64,000 nucleotides of DNA, taken from positions 47,376 through 111,375 of the forward strand of contig CAXAMN010029094.1 in the NCBI GenBank assembly GCA_963970005.1, read 5' to 3'. Made by a program: the position numbers and the translations under genes. A model generated the notes under the pieces. The model was not told the origin of the DNA and did not search any database. It was given only the letters and a program-made list of their open reading frames with translations. This DNA is from Durusdinium trenchii. Taxonomy: Eukaryota > Sar > Dinophyceae > Suessiales > Symbiodiniaceae. Below are positions 51,626 to 62,952 of the stretch, piece by piece. Each line of letters begins with the position of its first letter. Position 1 is the first letter of the stretch.

Positions 51626-52157
51626 GTGACTCGTCCACTCTGGAAATTGATCTGGTCCACCGGGTGAGGAACCAAAAGGGATGATGTGAGGAACAGTGAG
51701 GGGATCAATCAATCCCAGATAGCCTTTGCCTTTGCACTTATGTCACAGCCATGTGAAGGAGATGATACAGCTTCCAGATCCCTTTGAGGGTTTGATGGTT
51801 TGATAAAGGTGGTATAGAACTGCGATCACAATGAATGGAATTGAATGGACACTAAATACAAAATACATCAAAATACCTTCATGGCCAGACAGACATGTAC
51901 TTGCACGTACCTTTTTTCTGGCTAATCTTGAAGTACGAGATGACTCAAAACAAAGTGAAGTGATATGAAGTGATACTGTGATAGTGATACTAGTTACTAG
52001 TACCCCTTGAAAGTCCCCTTGAACACATGCAATGTGTTTTCAATGTTTGTTCAGTACCTTGGGGACTCCCATTCAAATGTCCAAAGCTCACATAAGAACA
52101 CATGTTGCATGAACACAAACGTTACTGTTACCGTTGATTTGATGATGCATGAAATCC

Positions 52158-52222
52158 AGGAATTCACAGCGCCACAGGTCGCTGGAGAAATCAGCAGAAT
52201 GCCCGAGAAATCCATGCAGTAG
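52158..52222 (+). CDS. Candidate short terminal exon
   Basis: After GATGCATGAAATCCAG: EFTAPQVAGEISRMPEKSMQ, then TAG. The pyrimidine tract is poor. Confidence 0.3.
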
Positions 52223-52937
52223 CAAAATTCATACAAGAGCCTGCCGATAGGCTGGCTGAAGCTTTTTAAATGTATAAGTGAGAACATATAGGGGATGTGG
52301 GGGAGACGTGGTTGAATGGTGTTGTTTTTGTAGTTTTTGGTGAGCTCGTGATGCAAAAGATGCAATATCAACCTGTGTCCGCATCACTTGCATCATACGT
52401 CTGTTGGGGCACCTCGTTTTGGAATGACAGGCTGAGATATAAAATGGATTGCACATGATTGCACAAGTTCCTTTGAACTCGAAGTGGACTCCGAAGTTTC
52501 CAGTGAGTGGAGACCCCAAGCAAGAATTGGCAAGAACGGGTTACCTCCCTGTACCTCCCCCAAATGCTTGGCCCGCCAGCGCCAGAAGAAAAGCGCGCAA
52601 GTACAACTTTAACTTTCGGTGGTGTTTCATAGGGGCCCCTAGATTCTTTTGACTTCGACTATAAAGGATCCTATGTGGCCCTGTATATTATTTTTTTAAA
52701 TGGCAACGGTTGCTTCTCTCCATGCCCATGCTGGGTCAACAAGAGCAGCTCAGTCGACAAGACTTAAACAGTAGGACATCCCACAACCTCTTTACCGGAA
52801 GTAGATTGTCAGGGATTTGTACCAGCACCCTCCAACAGGTCACCACCTGAAGGAGACCTGTGGGCGCTGCTACAGGGATGTTCCTTTCTTGCTTCGACAC
52901 CCACGCATTGCCCTAGACTGCTAGACCAAACTCTCAG

Positions 52938-53090
52938 GTGAAGTGTGAGGTGATCAATGGCAATGGCTCCGAACCCAGATTCGACCTCTTCCACTTTGAG
53001 TGCCTTGCCCAAGAAGATGGAGAGGGTCCTTGGTGCTTATTCCTTTATGTTGCAAAGTTCATTCAACAATTCTCTCTTAGCAAACGTTAA
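52938..53090 (+). CDS. Candidate terminal exon, 50 residues
   Basis: Acceptor AGACCAAACTCTCAG. Phase 0: VKCEVINGNGSEPRFDLFHF, then ECLAQEDGEGPWCLFLYVAK, FIQQFSLSKR and TAA. It is rich in aromatics and looks like a folded domain end; not recognised. Confidence 0.5.
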   Translation: MKCEVINGNGSEPRFDLFHFECLAQEDGEGPWCLFLYVAKFIQQFSLSKR

Positions 53091-53615
53091 CATTAACATC
53101 AACATCCCCCCACCCCACCCCACTCAAAGTCAGTCGCGCAGTGTAGCGTAGAAGAGCTTCTATTGTATAGGTGAGCACTTAGACAGCACGCAAGAAAAGA
53201 CTGTGAAACAAAAAACTCGCTAAACGAGAAGTTGAAAAGAATAGCTGCACTTACCTTCCGAAAAAGAACTATGTTTTGCTATTTTCTAAACGATAGAATT
53301 TCAAGGCAAATGTTTGAAAATGTGCACGGCGCTACAGCGCCAGTAACATTTTGCCGAAGACAGTGCTCATTTTGCGCCGCGGCGCAATAGGGGGCGTGCA
53401 CCTTGTACAGTAGTTTCTTGTGGTCGTTCGTTCCCAGCCTAAGATCCTAAAGTGAACAGTCTATTGAATTACCGATAAATCTCTGAGGCACAGCACGCCT
53501 TGAGGCCCGGCCCAGGTTTGATTTTCCATTATTGGGGCGTTCTAGGTGCAGACCGCAGACCGAGAGTTTGTTTAGAAATGGAACCCAATGACCCAATGAG
53601 TTCATCCCCATTCAG

Positions 53616-53687
53616 GTGGTCCATTTGTTCCTGGAAGACGCGCATCGCGCCTCGGCGGGAAGGGTCACGGGTCACTGGACGCCCTGA
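53616..53687 (+). CDS. Candidate terminal exon, 23 residues
   Basis: Acceptor TTCATCCCCATTCAG; phase 0 VVHLFLEDAHRASAGRVTGH then WTP and TGA. Confidence 0.45.
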   Translation: MVHLFLEDAHRASAGRVTGHWTP

Positions 53688-54287
53688 TAGTCAGTGTATG
53701 GATTGATAGACAAACATGCGCAGTTCCAGAAGCCCTATAGACTATATTACAATATATATGTTATATATTTGTAGTTAGTTATATGTGTTTCTTTGTAAAC
53801 AATTAGAAGCAAGATATGACTTCTCTTCTCTAGGCTTCAATTCTTCATAATTCTTCTGAGCTGGGGGGGCTTGCATGTCAAAGCATTCTCGTTGAGATGC
53901 CTCAGATCATGTACTCACTCCACTTTGTGTTTGAATTTGCTTCCCCGGGTCAGCCTGGGTTCCGGGTCAAACCAGGTGGCAGAATTTGGTGCTCATGTTT
54001 GGATAAGGTAAAGGATTGTAACACAAATTCAGCCTGGTCCAACATACAAAGGTTTACTGCAGTGGGGAGTACTACTCTCTCCGAACATGTTTGTTCAATA
54101 GATCTATTGGTTTCAAAACAAAGCCACTGTTCTGGTGAGTGCAGTTTCTTTGAGGACAAAGATTGGCTCTTCCATCAAGTGTGTGCGTTTGTGGAAGATC
54201 GATCGATCCGGGATCCCGGCACCACCAGCCCGCCCTGCCTTCCGTGCTCCGGTCGCCCCGAGTGTGCCACGCGCGTGCGCCACGCAG

Positions 54288-54401
54288 GTCTTGATGGAAA
54301 AAGGCGTCCCGTGGCGCTCCTGGACCCTGGACCCACGGGCGCACAGCAACTACGCTCCGGCGTATGTGGCCTGGGAGCGTTTGGGTCGGTCAGCTGAATG
54401 A
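54288..54401 (+). CDS. Candidate terminal exon, 37 residues
   Basis: Acceptor GTGCGCCACGCAG; phase 0 VLMEKGVPWRSWTLDPRAHS then NYAPAYVAWERLGRSAE and TGA. The same frame is open back to about 54190, so the exon may start earlier. Confidence 0.45.
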   Translation, partial: VLMEKGVPWRSWTLDPRAHSNYAPAYVAWERLGRSAE

Positions 54402-54439
54402 GGTGTTTGGACAAACATCAAACATCCAAGGTTTGGAGT

Positions 54440-54835
54440 GCGTGTGTGTGTGTGTGTCACCCTCCGTTTCCAGGAGTCCCTTTGGTTCGTTCACTAGTCA
54501 TGCAGGGGGCTCACGGGTCCGTTCCTGGCGTGAGCCAACGAAGCTCCAGGTTCAGACTAGGATATCGAGAGGGGGCGCTCTTTTCACCTACCTGCATCCA
54601 ACACATTGACACCATTGGTCCTCCCTGCCGCTGCTCGTTGTTTCCATGGTTTTTCTTCATGATACTTCCCTTAAACCGATTTCCCTCAGCCGCCTTCCGC
54701 TGTCGCGCAGCTGCAGTCACGCATCAACATTGTTCAACATCCAACTTGAGCTGACTCGATCGCCATTCTGTTCCCTCGCTCTTTTTGACGTTGATTCTGA
54801 TTCACTGAAAAACCCAATGTCAAAGTGTGTGATTG
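54440..54835 (+). repeat. Diverged third copy of the duplicated segment
   Basis: Has the same order of landmarks as 48729-49116: GTGTGT run, CATGGTT..CTTCATG, AAAC(A/C)G(A/G)TTT, CCGC(A/T)GTC, GTCACG(C/T)AT, TTGTT(G/C)AACATC, GAGCTGACT or GCGCTGACT, and AAAGTGTGTG at the end. Identity is far lower than between A and B. Confidence 0.65.
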
Positions 54836-55431
54836 TGTGTTTTTTCTGGACGGCTTGGAATGGAAAGGGGAAGGGGCTGACGACAACTGCCTAGGGTGCC
54901 CTACTTTGTCCATGCATGTCGATGCCCTAAGGCGTATCATCGTCAAGAAAGGCGTATCTTTGCATGCGGAGCGGCATTCCAGCAGTCAACTTTATTTGAT
55001 CGCATGTCTTTGGTTGATCCTCTGTGGCCATGGGGAATGGCTGGTTGGAAGTCTTCTGTGCATGTGTTGAAACTTTTGTGTGTGCATGGGGGCTTTATGT
55101 TTTCTTGATGTTTTTTGATGCTCATCAGCCCATTTTGGGTCGAGAATTGATGAAAGGCAGCTGGTGAGAAACAGGTTGTAACTTGTAACTTGGAATTGCC
55201 TCAGTGACATTTTTATGATTGAACTGTTAGTTTTGATGCCTTCTGGTGCATGCAAAGATTTTGGGAAGAGATTGTTGGATCAATCCGACCTTGATACTCT
55301 TCTGGCCCGTGAGCAGTTCCTGTTGGAGAAGAAGCCGGTCAAGAATCTCAACAGATTCCACATAACGCAGTGGTACCGGCGGCGAGAACCCCACAGCGAC
55401 CGGAGCTGTAGTGTCTGTGCATCCCTTGCAG

Positions 55432-55611
55432 GTGGGGTCAGGACCAGAACAAGTCCAGAAGCGCTTGGCCTCACTGGGACTCATACAAGAGTGGGACATG
55501 GCAGCCACGACAGTGACGGGGCACAGCGTCGGCACAGGCCTCGTGATCGCACAAGTTGCGCATGGAGAGGTTCGCAACTTTGCAGTGCATTTTCCTTCAA
55601 TAGGCGGCTGA
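55432..55611 (+). CDS. Candidate terminal exon, 59 residues
   Basis: Acceptor GTGCATCCCTTGCAG. Phase 0: VGSGPEQVQKRLASLGLIQE, then WDMAATTVTGHSVGTGLVIA, QVAHGEVRNFAVHFPSIGG and TGA. The upstream 200 bp are open in another frame (LLDQSDLDTLLAREQFLLEK), possibly a preceding exon. Confidence 0.5.
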   Translation: MGSGPEQVQKRLASLGLIQEWDMAATTVTGHSVGTGLVIAQVAHGEVRNFAVHFPSIGG

Positions 55612-55633
55612 TAGAATGCTCTTTGTGAAGCAG

Positions 55634-55708
55634 GAGTTGCAAACCCCTTGTGTCGATGCAGCTACTGGACCCCTTGTCGCTTGGTATTGCGCTTCTAACT
55701 GGGAGCGG
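55634..55708 (+). CDS. Candidate exon with GC donor
   Basis: After CTTTGTGAAGCAG: ELQTPCVDAATGPLVAWYCA then SNWER, to GAGCGG|GCTGTG. Unspliced, it continues into a hydrophobic segment (RAVILFVVSCLLAVASLLRW), a possible membrane helix. Confidence 0.4.
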
Positions 55709-56302
55709 GCTGTGATTCTGTTTGTTGTCTCCTGCCTGCTTGCTGTCGCTTCTTTGCTGCGCTGGGGTGGTGGGGTGCGCGCGACAGGTCAACTATTAAG
55801 ATTTGGTGGTCACAAGCGTGGCCTTCCGCAAGGGAGTTCAATGTGTTCACCTGAATGATGACAAGTTTTAGATTACCTGAAGCCGCTATTGCCATGGGGC
55901 TCCAGGTGCGTGATGTGCCTTTCGTAAACATGTGCCTTGCTCTAAACACTGTGGCCTTGCAGTGATATGCCTTTCAGACACTGCCTTAGGGCGCTTGCTT
56001 GTAGCTAGGGATGTCCATCAGATGAATCATCATCTTCTAGGGCACGTTTCCCTGACACTCCATGTGTGGCACAGATGTATTTACTTACGTTGGGGTGGTT
56101 TCAGGAGTGGATGTATGCAAATATTCCATACCTGGAGTGTTTAGGATTTGTTTCTCCCTTCAAGTCGTGGCAACGACAACAAGTTGCAGACAACCAGGGT
56201 CTATAGCGTTAGTATACCTCATTTCCAAGAACTTTGTATCGCCTGTTTTTGGACTTGAGGTGGCTACACACCCTGGAACCAGGTGTTTTTCACCACCAAC
56301 AG

Positions 56303-56358
56303 TGGCCATCCGAACTCGCATTGGACATACGGGCTCCTTTGTCGAAACTCCGACCCAG
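56303..56358 (+). CDS. Candidate exon, 18 codons
   Basis: Acceptor TTTTTCACCACCAACAG, donor ACCCAG|GTGCGC. Phase 0 reads WPSELALDIRAPLSKLRP, with AG carried out. Confidence 0.5.
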
Positions 56359-57131
56359 GTGCGCCTTCGTTCGCTGGGCACCACGTCCAGCACGAAGCTG
56401 GTTGGAGAGGTCGGACGGAGAGTGGGGTCTGCCATTCGACCGTTAGGCGGCAGCTAAGGCCCATAAAGGGGCCATACATGGGCCATGCTCATTGATGGGT
56501 CACCTGTATGGGCATTGTAGCAATGATGGTCATTGTACCTGTACGGGCCAATGGCCCCCTTATCATTGTATAGCAAGAGCTGTGGCCTGTACAGGTTGGA
56601 AGCGGTTTTGGTCGTGTCAAGACCGGCGATGCCGGGCGATGTCGGGAGCGGCACGCTGCGCAAGATGGCCCTGGTTTACCCACTAGCACTGGCAACTTGA
56701 GGGAAGACAATCGGACCTTGTAGTGGGGTTGTTGCGACATTGTTGTTTTGGGGGGTGAGCGTAGATACCGGCCAGAACATGTCCTTCAAAATAGCAAGCT
56801 CAAACAATTTCCAGGCGTGAAACCCTACTCTTGTGGAGGTTGTGTTTTTAAAACAATTGAAAACAGATTGAGATTTGTGTTCCCTGCAAGGGTTCGCGTC
56901 ACTCTTGCATGTCACCGTGTAACAAGTATAGGCCAATTCTTGGACAGAAAGACACGAAAAGCGTTGCCGCCGCCGGTGCAATACCCAAAGATGCAAGGTT
57001 GTCAACCCAGCGCGAGCCCTGCCTTATCCTGCCTTCCAAGTCATAGGGGCAAGCCCTGCGGACAACGATTTGTGAACAACTGGCAATGATACTATGCACT
57101 TTTTTCCTGTGCGTTCGAGCCATTCCACCAG

Positions 57132-57224
57132 GTGTACAATGGCTCGACATCATCGGAAAGCCAGGGCTTCTTGGCTTGCGAAAAATCTATGGCCCCACGG
57201 CGTGACCGACCTGTGGCCTGTGAG
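57132..57224 (+). CDS. Candidate exon, 31 codons
   Basis: Acceptor CGAGCCATTCCACCAG, donor TGTGAG|GTCCCA, phase 0/0: VYNGSTSSESQGFLACEKSM then APRRDRPVACE. Confidence 0.5.
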
Positions 57225-57529
57225 GTCCCAGCTTATACGCGACACCGCCCACCAAAACAAGGCTATAGATGGTGCTTTACATGACGATCATGCCCATCTT
57301 TTACTGCTTACAATTACAATCGTTTGTTGAATCCACTTACCGGTCGTTTATCAATATTTGATTGGGGATGGTTGACACCAGCAAGCGCTGGATCAGAGTG
57401 GGCACCACCGTACCTCAACTGCGGGCGCTAGATCACAGCGGGCGCCGCCAGACCTCGACAGATACAGTGCAAGATAGAATTTTGGAATATATGCAAGAAT
57501 TGCATACATACCACATACAAGTTGCCAGA

Positions 57530-58290
57530 GTGAGTGCCAGAATTTATGCCGGCTACAATGCCAGAATATATACCACATACAATGTGCCAGATAACACGTC
57601 AGAATTTATGCCAGCTAGAATGCCAGAATATTTGCCAGGTTGAATGCCAACAAATAATAGGCCAGATGGAATGCCAGCATAAATGCCAGATAGAAGACTG
57701 TATGCCAGATAGAATTATTGTGCAAGATAGAGTGCCTGCACATTTTCCAAGTAGAATGCCAGAAAGTATGCCAGATAGAATGCCAGAATGTAGGCTAGAT
57801 AGAGTGCGAGACTGTATGTGAAAAAGAATGTCATCAAATATGTCAAACACATAAATACACTATAACACAATGCCAGATAGAATGCCAACAGCTTCTTTGT
57901 TCGCCAGATAGAACGCCAGAATGTATGCCAGAAAGAATGCCATGACTATTCCAGATACTAGGCTCGCGTACCAAGAAAAGAGCTAGACGATATATGCTAG
58001 GTAGAATGCCACATAGAATGCCAGAGCTTACGGCAAATAGAATGAGCCTGAAATTTTGTCAGATCGAGTAGCAGAATGTAGGCCAGATAGGATGCCAGAA
58101 TTTATGCCCGATAGACTGCCCGGATACATGCCAGATATAGACATTTTGTTTGATGGCAGAACAAATGTCGGAATACATGTCAGGGCAGATACCAGGACCA
58201 AAGTCGGACCATGAGTCACAGCACATGGCAGACTTCACGGCAGGAAAAATGCCAGAAGACATGCCAACAAGGACGTCAAACACATTTGCC
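57530..58290. repeat. Degenerate 12-bp minisatellite, unit ATGCCAGAxxGA
   Basis: Dozens of ATGCCAGA-TAGA / ATGCCAGA-ATGT units, with decay and insertions increasing to the right. A 12-bp period preserves frame, so one strand reads CQIECQNVCQ-like repeats. A 36-bp direct repeat (GCGCTGGATCAGAGTGGGC / GCGCTAGATCACAGCGGGC) lies just before it at 57385-57460. Confidence 0.85.
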
Positions 58291-58728
58291 AGCCTTTATG
58301 GTAGATGATGTCAGAGCGCACATTCAAACCAGGTTTGATGCAGAAACAAGCGTCAGCGTCAGAACATTGTGTCAATCCGCATGTTTGCCTTTGTCAGGCT
58401 AGTCTGTCAATACATGTCAATACATGCGCCCTGTTTTTTCAAAATCGCCTGTCAGGGTGTGACCACTCGAAGTAAAATATGTTTTTGGAAAATGTTATTG
58501 TTGGTTGTTTCCCCTGTTCTCTCCAAAATTGAAAAAGTGCCGCACTCCAGAAATGTTTTGCTGCCAGCCCCAAGAACAAAGTTATGATCAAAACAGATCA
58601 AAACATGAACCAACCCCAAAAAACATATGAAGGTAGATGTATAGGCATAAATTATCATAGATGTACGCATGTTATAAAGCCGGGAAAAGAATTCAAACAA
58701 AACCAAACAAAAACATTATTTTTCGAAG

Positions 58729-58860
58729 GACGGGCCTTGCCAAATGCGCGAGTGGCAATCGACTCGACTCGTCGACGTGTCGACTCACCGAGGCTTCGAT
58801 CCGCTGGTGGTGCCAACATTGGTGGATCGCCAAGAGCGACGGGTGGTGGTGGATTCCAAG
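58729..58860 (+). CDS. Candidate exon, 44 codons, GC donor
   Basis: Acceptor ACATTATTTTTCGAAG, donor TCCAAG|GCGTGA, phase 0/0. Reads DGPCQMREWQSTRLVDVSTH, then RGFDPLVVPTLVDRQERRVV and VDSK. Strand-like hydrophobic alternation; not recognised. Confidence 0.55.
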
Positions 58861-59884
58861 GCGTGAACCGTGAACCGTGCTTGCCGTGTGCCCCTTGGAA
58901 AAACCGCCGCACGTGGGTGCGACCTGGGGGGAATATATTTATTGGGGGGGTGGAACGGGAAGGGTGATGTTGAGGTATGATTGGACATGTTTTTTTTTCT
59001 GTACTTTTTGGGTGGATCCAGAAGATATGTGGATCAGAAAATGAAGGACCTCAAAAATTTTCAAAGTGTGAGGGCCTTGTTGAAGTTTAACGTTGTTTTG
59101 TTGAATGCTAGCTGTTAGCATTGTAGAGTTGGGTGGTGGGCAATTATCCGTGAATCCGGACGACCGACACAGTCAACATATGTCGATTGATGCAAGTCAA
59201 CTTAAGGAACTTCAGCCAAACCGACCCAAACATCCGCATGACCTTGGCGTTTCGTGCTATGCCATCAGTGCGCTGTGAGAATCCATTGGTCGGATGAGTT
59301 CCATCCTTCTCAGCCTGCTAGGCCATTTGCGAGTATGTGGATCAAGTTGTGCCGAAGGTTTGTTTGATTCCTCCAGAGCCTTGGCATTGTGGCATGACCA
59401 AGTCTTTGAAAGAGTTTCTGGTTGGAACAACGAACAGGTTGACCGACGACTCGCGACTCACCGGATTGGTTGAAGGGAAAGGATGTTGGTCACACATCGG
59501 ACACACATCGTGTTAGAGGATTTGGGGACGGGCGACGCCACGGGGTTCTGAGGCTTCAGAGGTTCGATGGCACCCCAAGATGTCTTTGACAGGTGGGGGG
59601 TCCATATGAACCACGGTGCCATCTACTCTGAAACCACCAACAGATTTAACATTCCAGGGCATGTTTGAGTCGTTGCAATCGTGAGTACCAACTAGAATCG
59701 GCCATGCATGACAATGCTATGCTCTTGGTAACCTATATATATATATATGTAATTATATATATATACGTATCACTGTCACACAGACTCTAACATCTAACCA
59801 TGGTGCAAGTCTTTGCATTTTCGTTTGGAGTCCCTTCCACCACACTGTTACTTGATGTTAACTGGTTCCATGCCGTCGCTCCAG

Positions 59885-60049
59885 GGACCCCCGTCCCTGC
59901 CCGACCCTTCTCAGGAGCACGCAGTGCTCATCCGAAAGCACCTGGCCCTGGTCGACGAAACTCCGCACCAGGGCATCTTGTACGGCCTGCACCTCGCAGA
60001 CGTGGTTGCCGAACGGAAGGACCGTGGTCGGTGGACCGAGGTTCCGTGA
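59885..60049 (+). CDS. Terminal exon, 54 residues
   Basis: Acceptor GCCGTCGCTCCAG. Phase 0: GPPSLPDPSQEHAVLIRKHL, then ALVDETPHQGILYGLHLADV, VAERKDRGRWTEVP and TGA. No other plus frame looks as good. Confidence 0.55.
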   Translation, partial: GPPSLPDPSQEHAVLIRKHLALVDETPHQGILYGLHLADVVAERKDRGRWTEVP

Positions 60050-60779
60050 AAGAGGTGACTCGAGGGGACGCGATGTAAAACATCCGTAGGCCCGACCTGG
60101 TCGGCGGAGGAAGTGAAGTTGTTATTGTAGGAGGATGTGTGTGTATAGGGGGCAATGAGATGTGAGGCAGTCTTCTATAGATGGCTATTATTAGCTTGCT
60201 AGACTGGTCGAACACAATCGAGTTTTAACTTTAGTCTCTCTTGGGAAGAGAGTGTTATACAAGAACAAACACGTTCTGCAATCCTTTCGGAGATTGTCAC
60301 CTACCCTACATGTGACAGATGGATTCTATAAGAGATAGTAGTCGTTAAGATTTCTGGCGAGCTCCGAGCATCTACGTCGCAGGTGCTTTAGGTCTCCCCC
60401 AGGGCTGGAACGGGCAGAGCTTGGCGTGTTGATTTGGTTCCACTTGGTGAGAAGGAAGGGGTACACAGCCCAATATACCAGGACCCACAAGGAATGGAGA
60501 CTCACAGCCAAAAGGTGGGGGGATGTTGATAGAACCTGGTCATAGGTAGGGCTTTTTCTAGTTGTGGGTTTCAAGACAGGTGGTCATTATTGGCCAATTG
60601 GGCTAGATGTACTGATTTGATCTTCAGCAGCATGAGCCTGCACAAGCCAGCAGCTTTTGCCAGACAAAGACTATACCTCGTTTGTGAGCAGCTGCCCGTT
60701 TTTGCAAAAACATAGCAAAGCGCCCAACAGGATCCATTGGTGGTGGCCTTCGCGGGTGTCATCAGCAATGCTCAAGCAG

Positions 60780-60841
60780 GACCGCGTTTGGGTGGCTGGA
60801 AGAGCACCACAGCGCTGGTTTTGCCGAGGAATCTCACTGAG
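60780..60841 (+). CDS. Candidate exon upstream of the GST-like run
   Basis: Acceptor AGCAATGCTCAAGCAG, donor CACTGAG|GTATCC. Two bases in: PRLGGWKSTTALVLPRNLTE. Its phase does not connect directly to 61229, so another exon would lie between, or it belongs elsewhere. Confidence 0.4.
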
Positions 60842-61228
60842 GTATCCGCGCAGTACGTCCAACGTTTGCCCCGAAGAAGCTCCCGAATCCACAAGCCACA
60901 CTGGATGAGATCGATCCAACTAAGATGCTCAGGATCCGGCACCCAATCGAAGGGCAGGGGTTGGTGTAGAGACCCGAACTCTCTGATCCTCAGGCTGAGT
61001 CCCCTGCCCTTCAAGTAGAGAGATTGCGAGGGATTATGCTCCACTTTTTGAACTTGAACCTTTGTAAGAGCTGGACATGTGGGAAATATCATTGTGAAGC
61101 AGTGAATGATAGTGAAAGTGTTTATATTTTGGACCTTTGTAACGACCAGAACGGAATCTACCAAGAGAGGCCATCTTTAGTCCCGTGGCAGCCAACCGGC
61201 TTTCTCCCCCCCACACCAATCCACCCAG

Positions 61229-61351
61229 GACAGCTGAAGAGCCTCCAAGCGCGGCTCGCGGAGGATTTGGCGCCAGAGTTGCGCAAGCTCTATGAGGCTA
61301 AGAAGAAGAAGACGGGTGCCTTGGCTCCTCTACTCTACTGGCACCCAGTTG
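61229..61351 (+). CDS. GST-like protein, exon (helical region)
   Basis: Acceptor CCACACCAATCCACCCAG, donor CAGTTG|GTGTGT. Two bases in, one out, 40 codons: QLKSLQARLAEDLAPELRKL, YEAKKKKTGALAPLLYWHPV. First exon assigned to the GST-like run; the N-terminal thioredoxin-fold exons were not found. Confidence 0.6.
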
Positions 61352-61821
61352 GTGTGTGTCAAGGCCCAACAAGAAACATACCGAATGGATCCGAATTGCC
61401 CATTGCTAGGTTTATAGTTATTCTGTGTATGTGTTTGTGTTTTGTTTGTGGTTCTATTTTGAGCCATCGTGCCTTTCTCGATTCATGTGGTTTGACAACC
61501 ACTTCCACACCAACTCGTGGGGAGATGCAATGGTTGCAGACCAGCATGTGGGTTCGATTGAAGTTGGATGATGTTGGCGCGTTTTCTTCCAGACGTTTCA
61601 GTCTGCGCGCAATTGGATCATTTTGTTCGCATTCATAAGACCTGAGACCACTCTCAAACAACTGAAGCTTTTGTTGATCACTTCAAAAGAGCTATATAGA
61701 CACCAAAATTGATAGAAAAGTAGATTCCCACTACAAATGTATTGGACACCGTGCCACTATCTATTTGGGGATCACTATATATACTGCAACCTGCCCAAAA
61801 CGCCCGGTGACCCTTTTGCAG

Positions 61822-61889
61822 AACTGGCGAAGAGCGCGGTGGGCAAGCTCAGTGGTTTGAAGGAGACGTACCGAGCGATGCTGGCAAAG
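61822..61889 (+). CDS. GST-like protein, exon
   Basis: Acceptor GGTGACCCTTTTGCAG, donor GCAAAG|GTGGGT. G from the previous exon plus AA gives Glu, then LAKSAVGKLSGLKETYRAML and AK, phase 0 out. Confidence 0.65.
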
Positions 61890-62141
61890 GTGGGTCTACC
61901 GAGCGGCGAAGGAGGGGAGGTTCCATAAATGGTTTGGCTCAAAAATTGGCTGCCCCCCCAAAGAAGAACATTATAGTTATAAAGAATATAGGTGATGAAC
62001 AGAAATGCTCACTGTTTTTTACAGATGTCGGCCTGCAACCTAACAATGATCCCCTTCATTCTTGCGAATACCCTTGAGCCAGTCCTCGAGCGTCACAGTC
62101 GTTTTCACCGCGAGCAATTCACGATTGGACCATCCTGACAG

Positions 62142-62229
62142 GTGGATGCCATGCTTCTAGAGTTGGAGGCTGATCTGAGGAAGACAGGCGCGAAGACGGA
62201 GAATGCCAAAGAGACGCATATTTTGCCTG
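62142..62229 (+). CDS. GST-like protein, exon
   Basis: Acceptor GACCATCCTGACAG; phase 0 VDAMLLELEADLRKTGAKTE then NAKETHILP; leaves at CCTG|GACCTT, a GA donor required by the phase of the next exon. The reading matches the helix before the conserved GST C-terminal motif. Confidence 0.65.
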
Positions 62230-62654
62230 GACCTTGAACAAATTGTTTAATGTTATTTGTTCCATCTCGCAGGAAAGCATTATACAGAAGGATGCAGAAA
62301 GTTCGTGACAACAACATGACACCAAAACGACGCAGAAGCGACATACGCTAAAGTTTCAATTTCGACACCAAAATTGCTTGTTGTGTTGCTTTTGTTCAGC
62401 TTCGCGTGAGAGTTTGCTCCACCAGAAACACATACGTTTTTTGTGGACGTCACAAAGATTGCAGGAGTCACAGATGCTGCGGATGCAGTTGGGGAATTGC
62501 TCTTTGGATTTGAACAGATTTGATACACATGGCGTGGCTATAGAGCACTTCTACCAATAACATAGTAGGAAGAACTAGGAAACAACTATACATGGATTTG
62601 ACATCATTTCAATCTATTTCACCTGATTTGCTGTTCTTCATATTTCTTTGCCAG

Positions 62655-62758
62655 GTGGCCCCTATGTGTGTGGCACCACGTGCACCATGGCAGACTTGGT
62701 TTGGCATTGCAGCCTGCTACGTCTCTACGAGTTGGGTTTCGAGGATCACTATGCTCAG
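62655..62758 (+). CDS. GST-like protein, conserved C-terminal-domain exon
   Basis: Acceptor TATTTCTTTGCCAG. G plus GT gives Gly, then GPYVCGTTCTMADLVWHCSL and LRLYELGFEDHYAQ. GPYVCG-x4-TMAD is the GST C-terminal N-capping/ADxx pattern (usually GP-x2-G-x4-T-x-AD), and the trailing RLYELGF resembles GDAP1-like GSTs. Exit at CTCAG|GACGCG, again GA. Confidence 0.65.
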
Positions 62759-62882
62759 GACGCGCAATGAAACGCGAAACCGAGCACCCCCGCAGCGACC
62801 CGATCAGCGTGGCAGCGACCCATGTCCTTCGGCCTCCAACCTAAGGGTCAGACATGTGGATCCTTTTCGGCAAGAAAGGTCG

Positions 62883-62952
62883 ATTTGCTGAAGGTCATCG
62901 GAATTTGTTCTATTAGAATATGACTGAACAAATCAGATGACCTTCAGCAAAT
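62883..62952. repeat. Hairpin with ~27-bp arms
   Basis: ATTTGCTGAAGGTCATC then GAATTTGTTC (62883-62910) is inverted at 62926-62952 with two differences. It lies in an intron of the GST-like run, or beyond its end. Confidence 0.8.

Noticed and set aside
56264-56435. Minus-strand segment resembling an MFS transporter loop (FVLDVVPSERRRTWVG)
   Set aside because: A plus exon with strong acceptor and donor (56303-56358) covers it; one short motif match is not enough.
57530-58290. CRISPR-like array
   Set aside because: The repeat unit is 12 bp with no spacers; this is a eukaryotic minisatellite.
60671-60919. LVDSGASS on the minus strand, similar to a retroviral-type protease signature
   Set aside because: The frame has stops just upstream and no other retroelement domain around; chance match to a four-residue signature.
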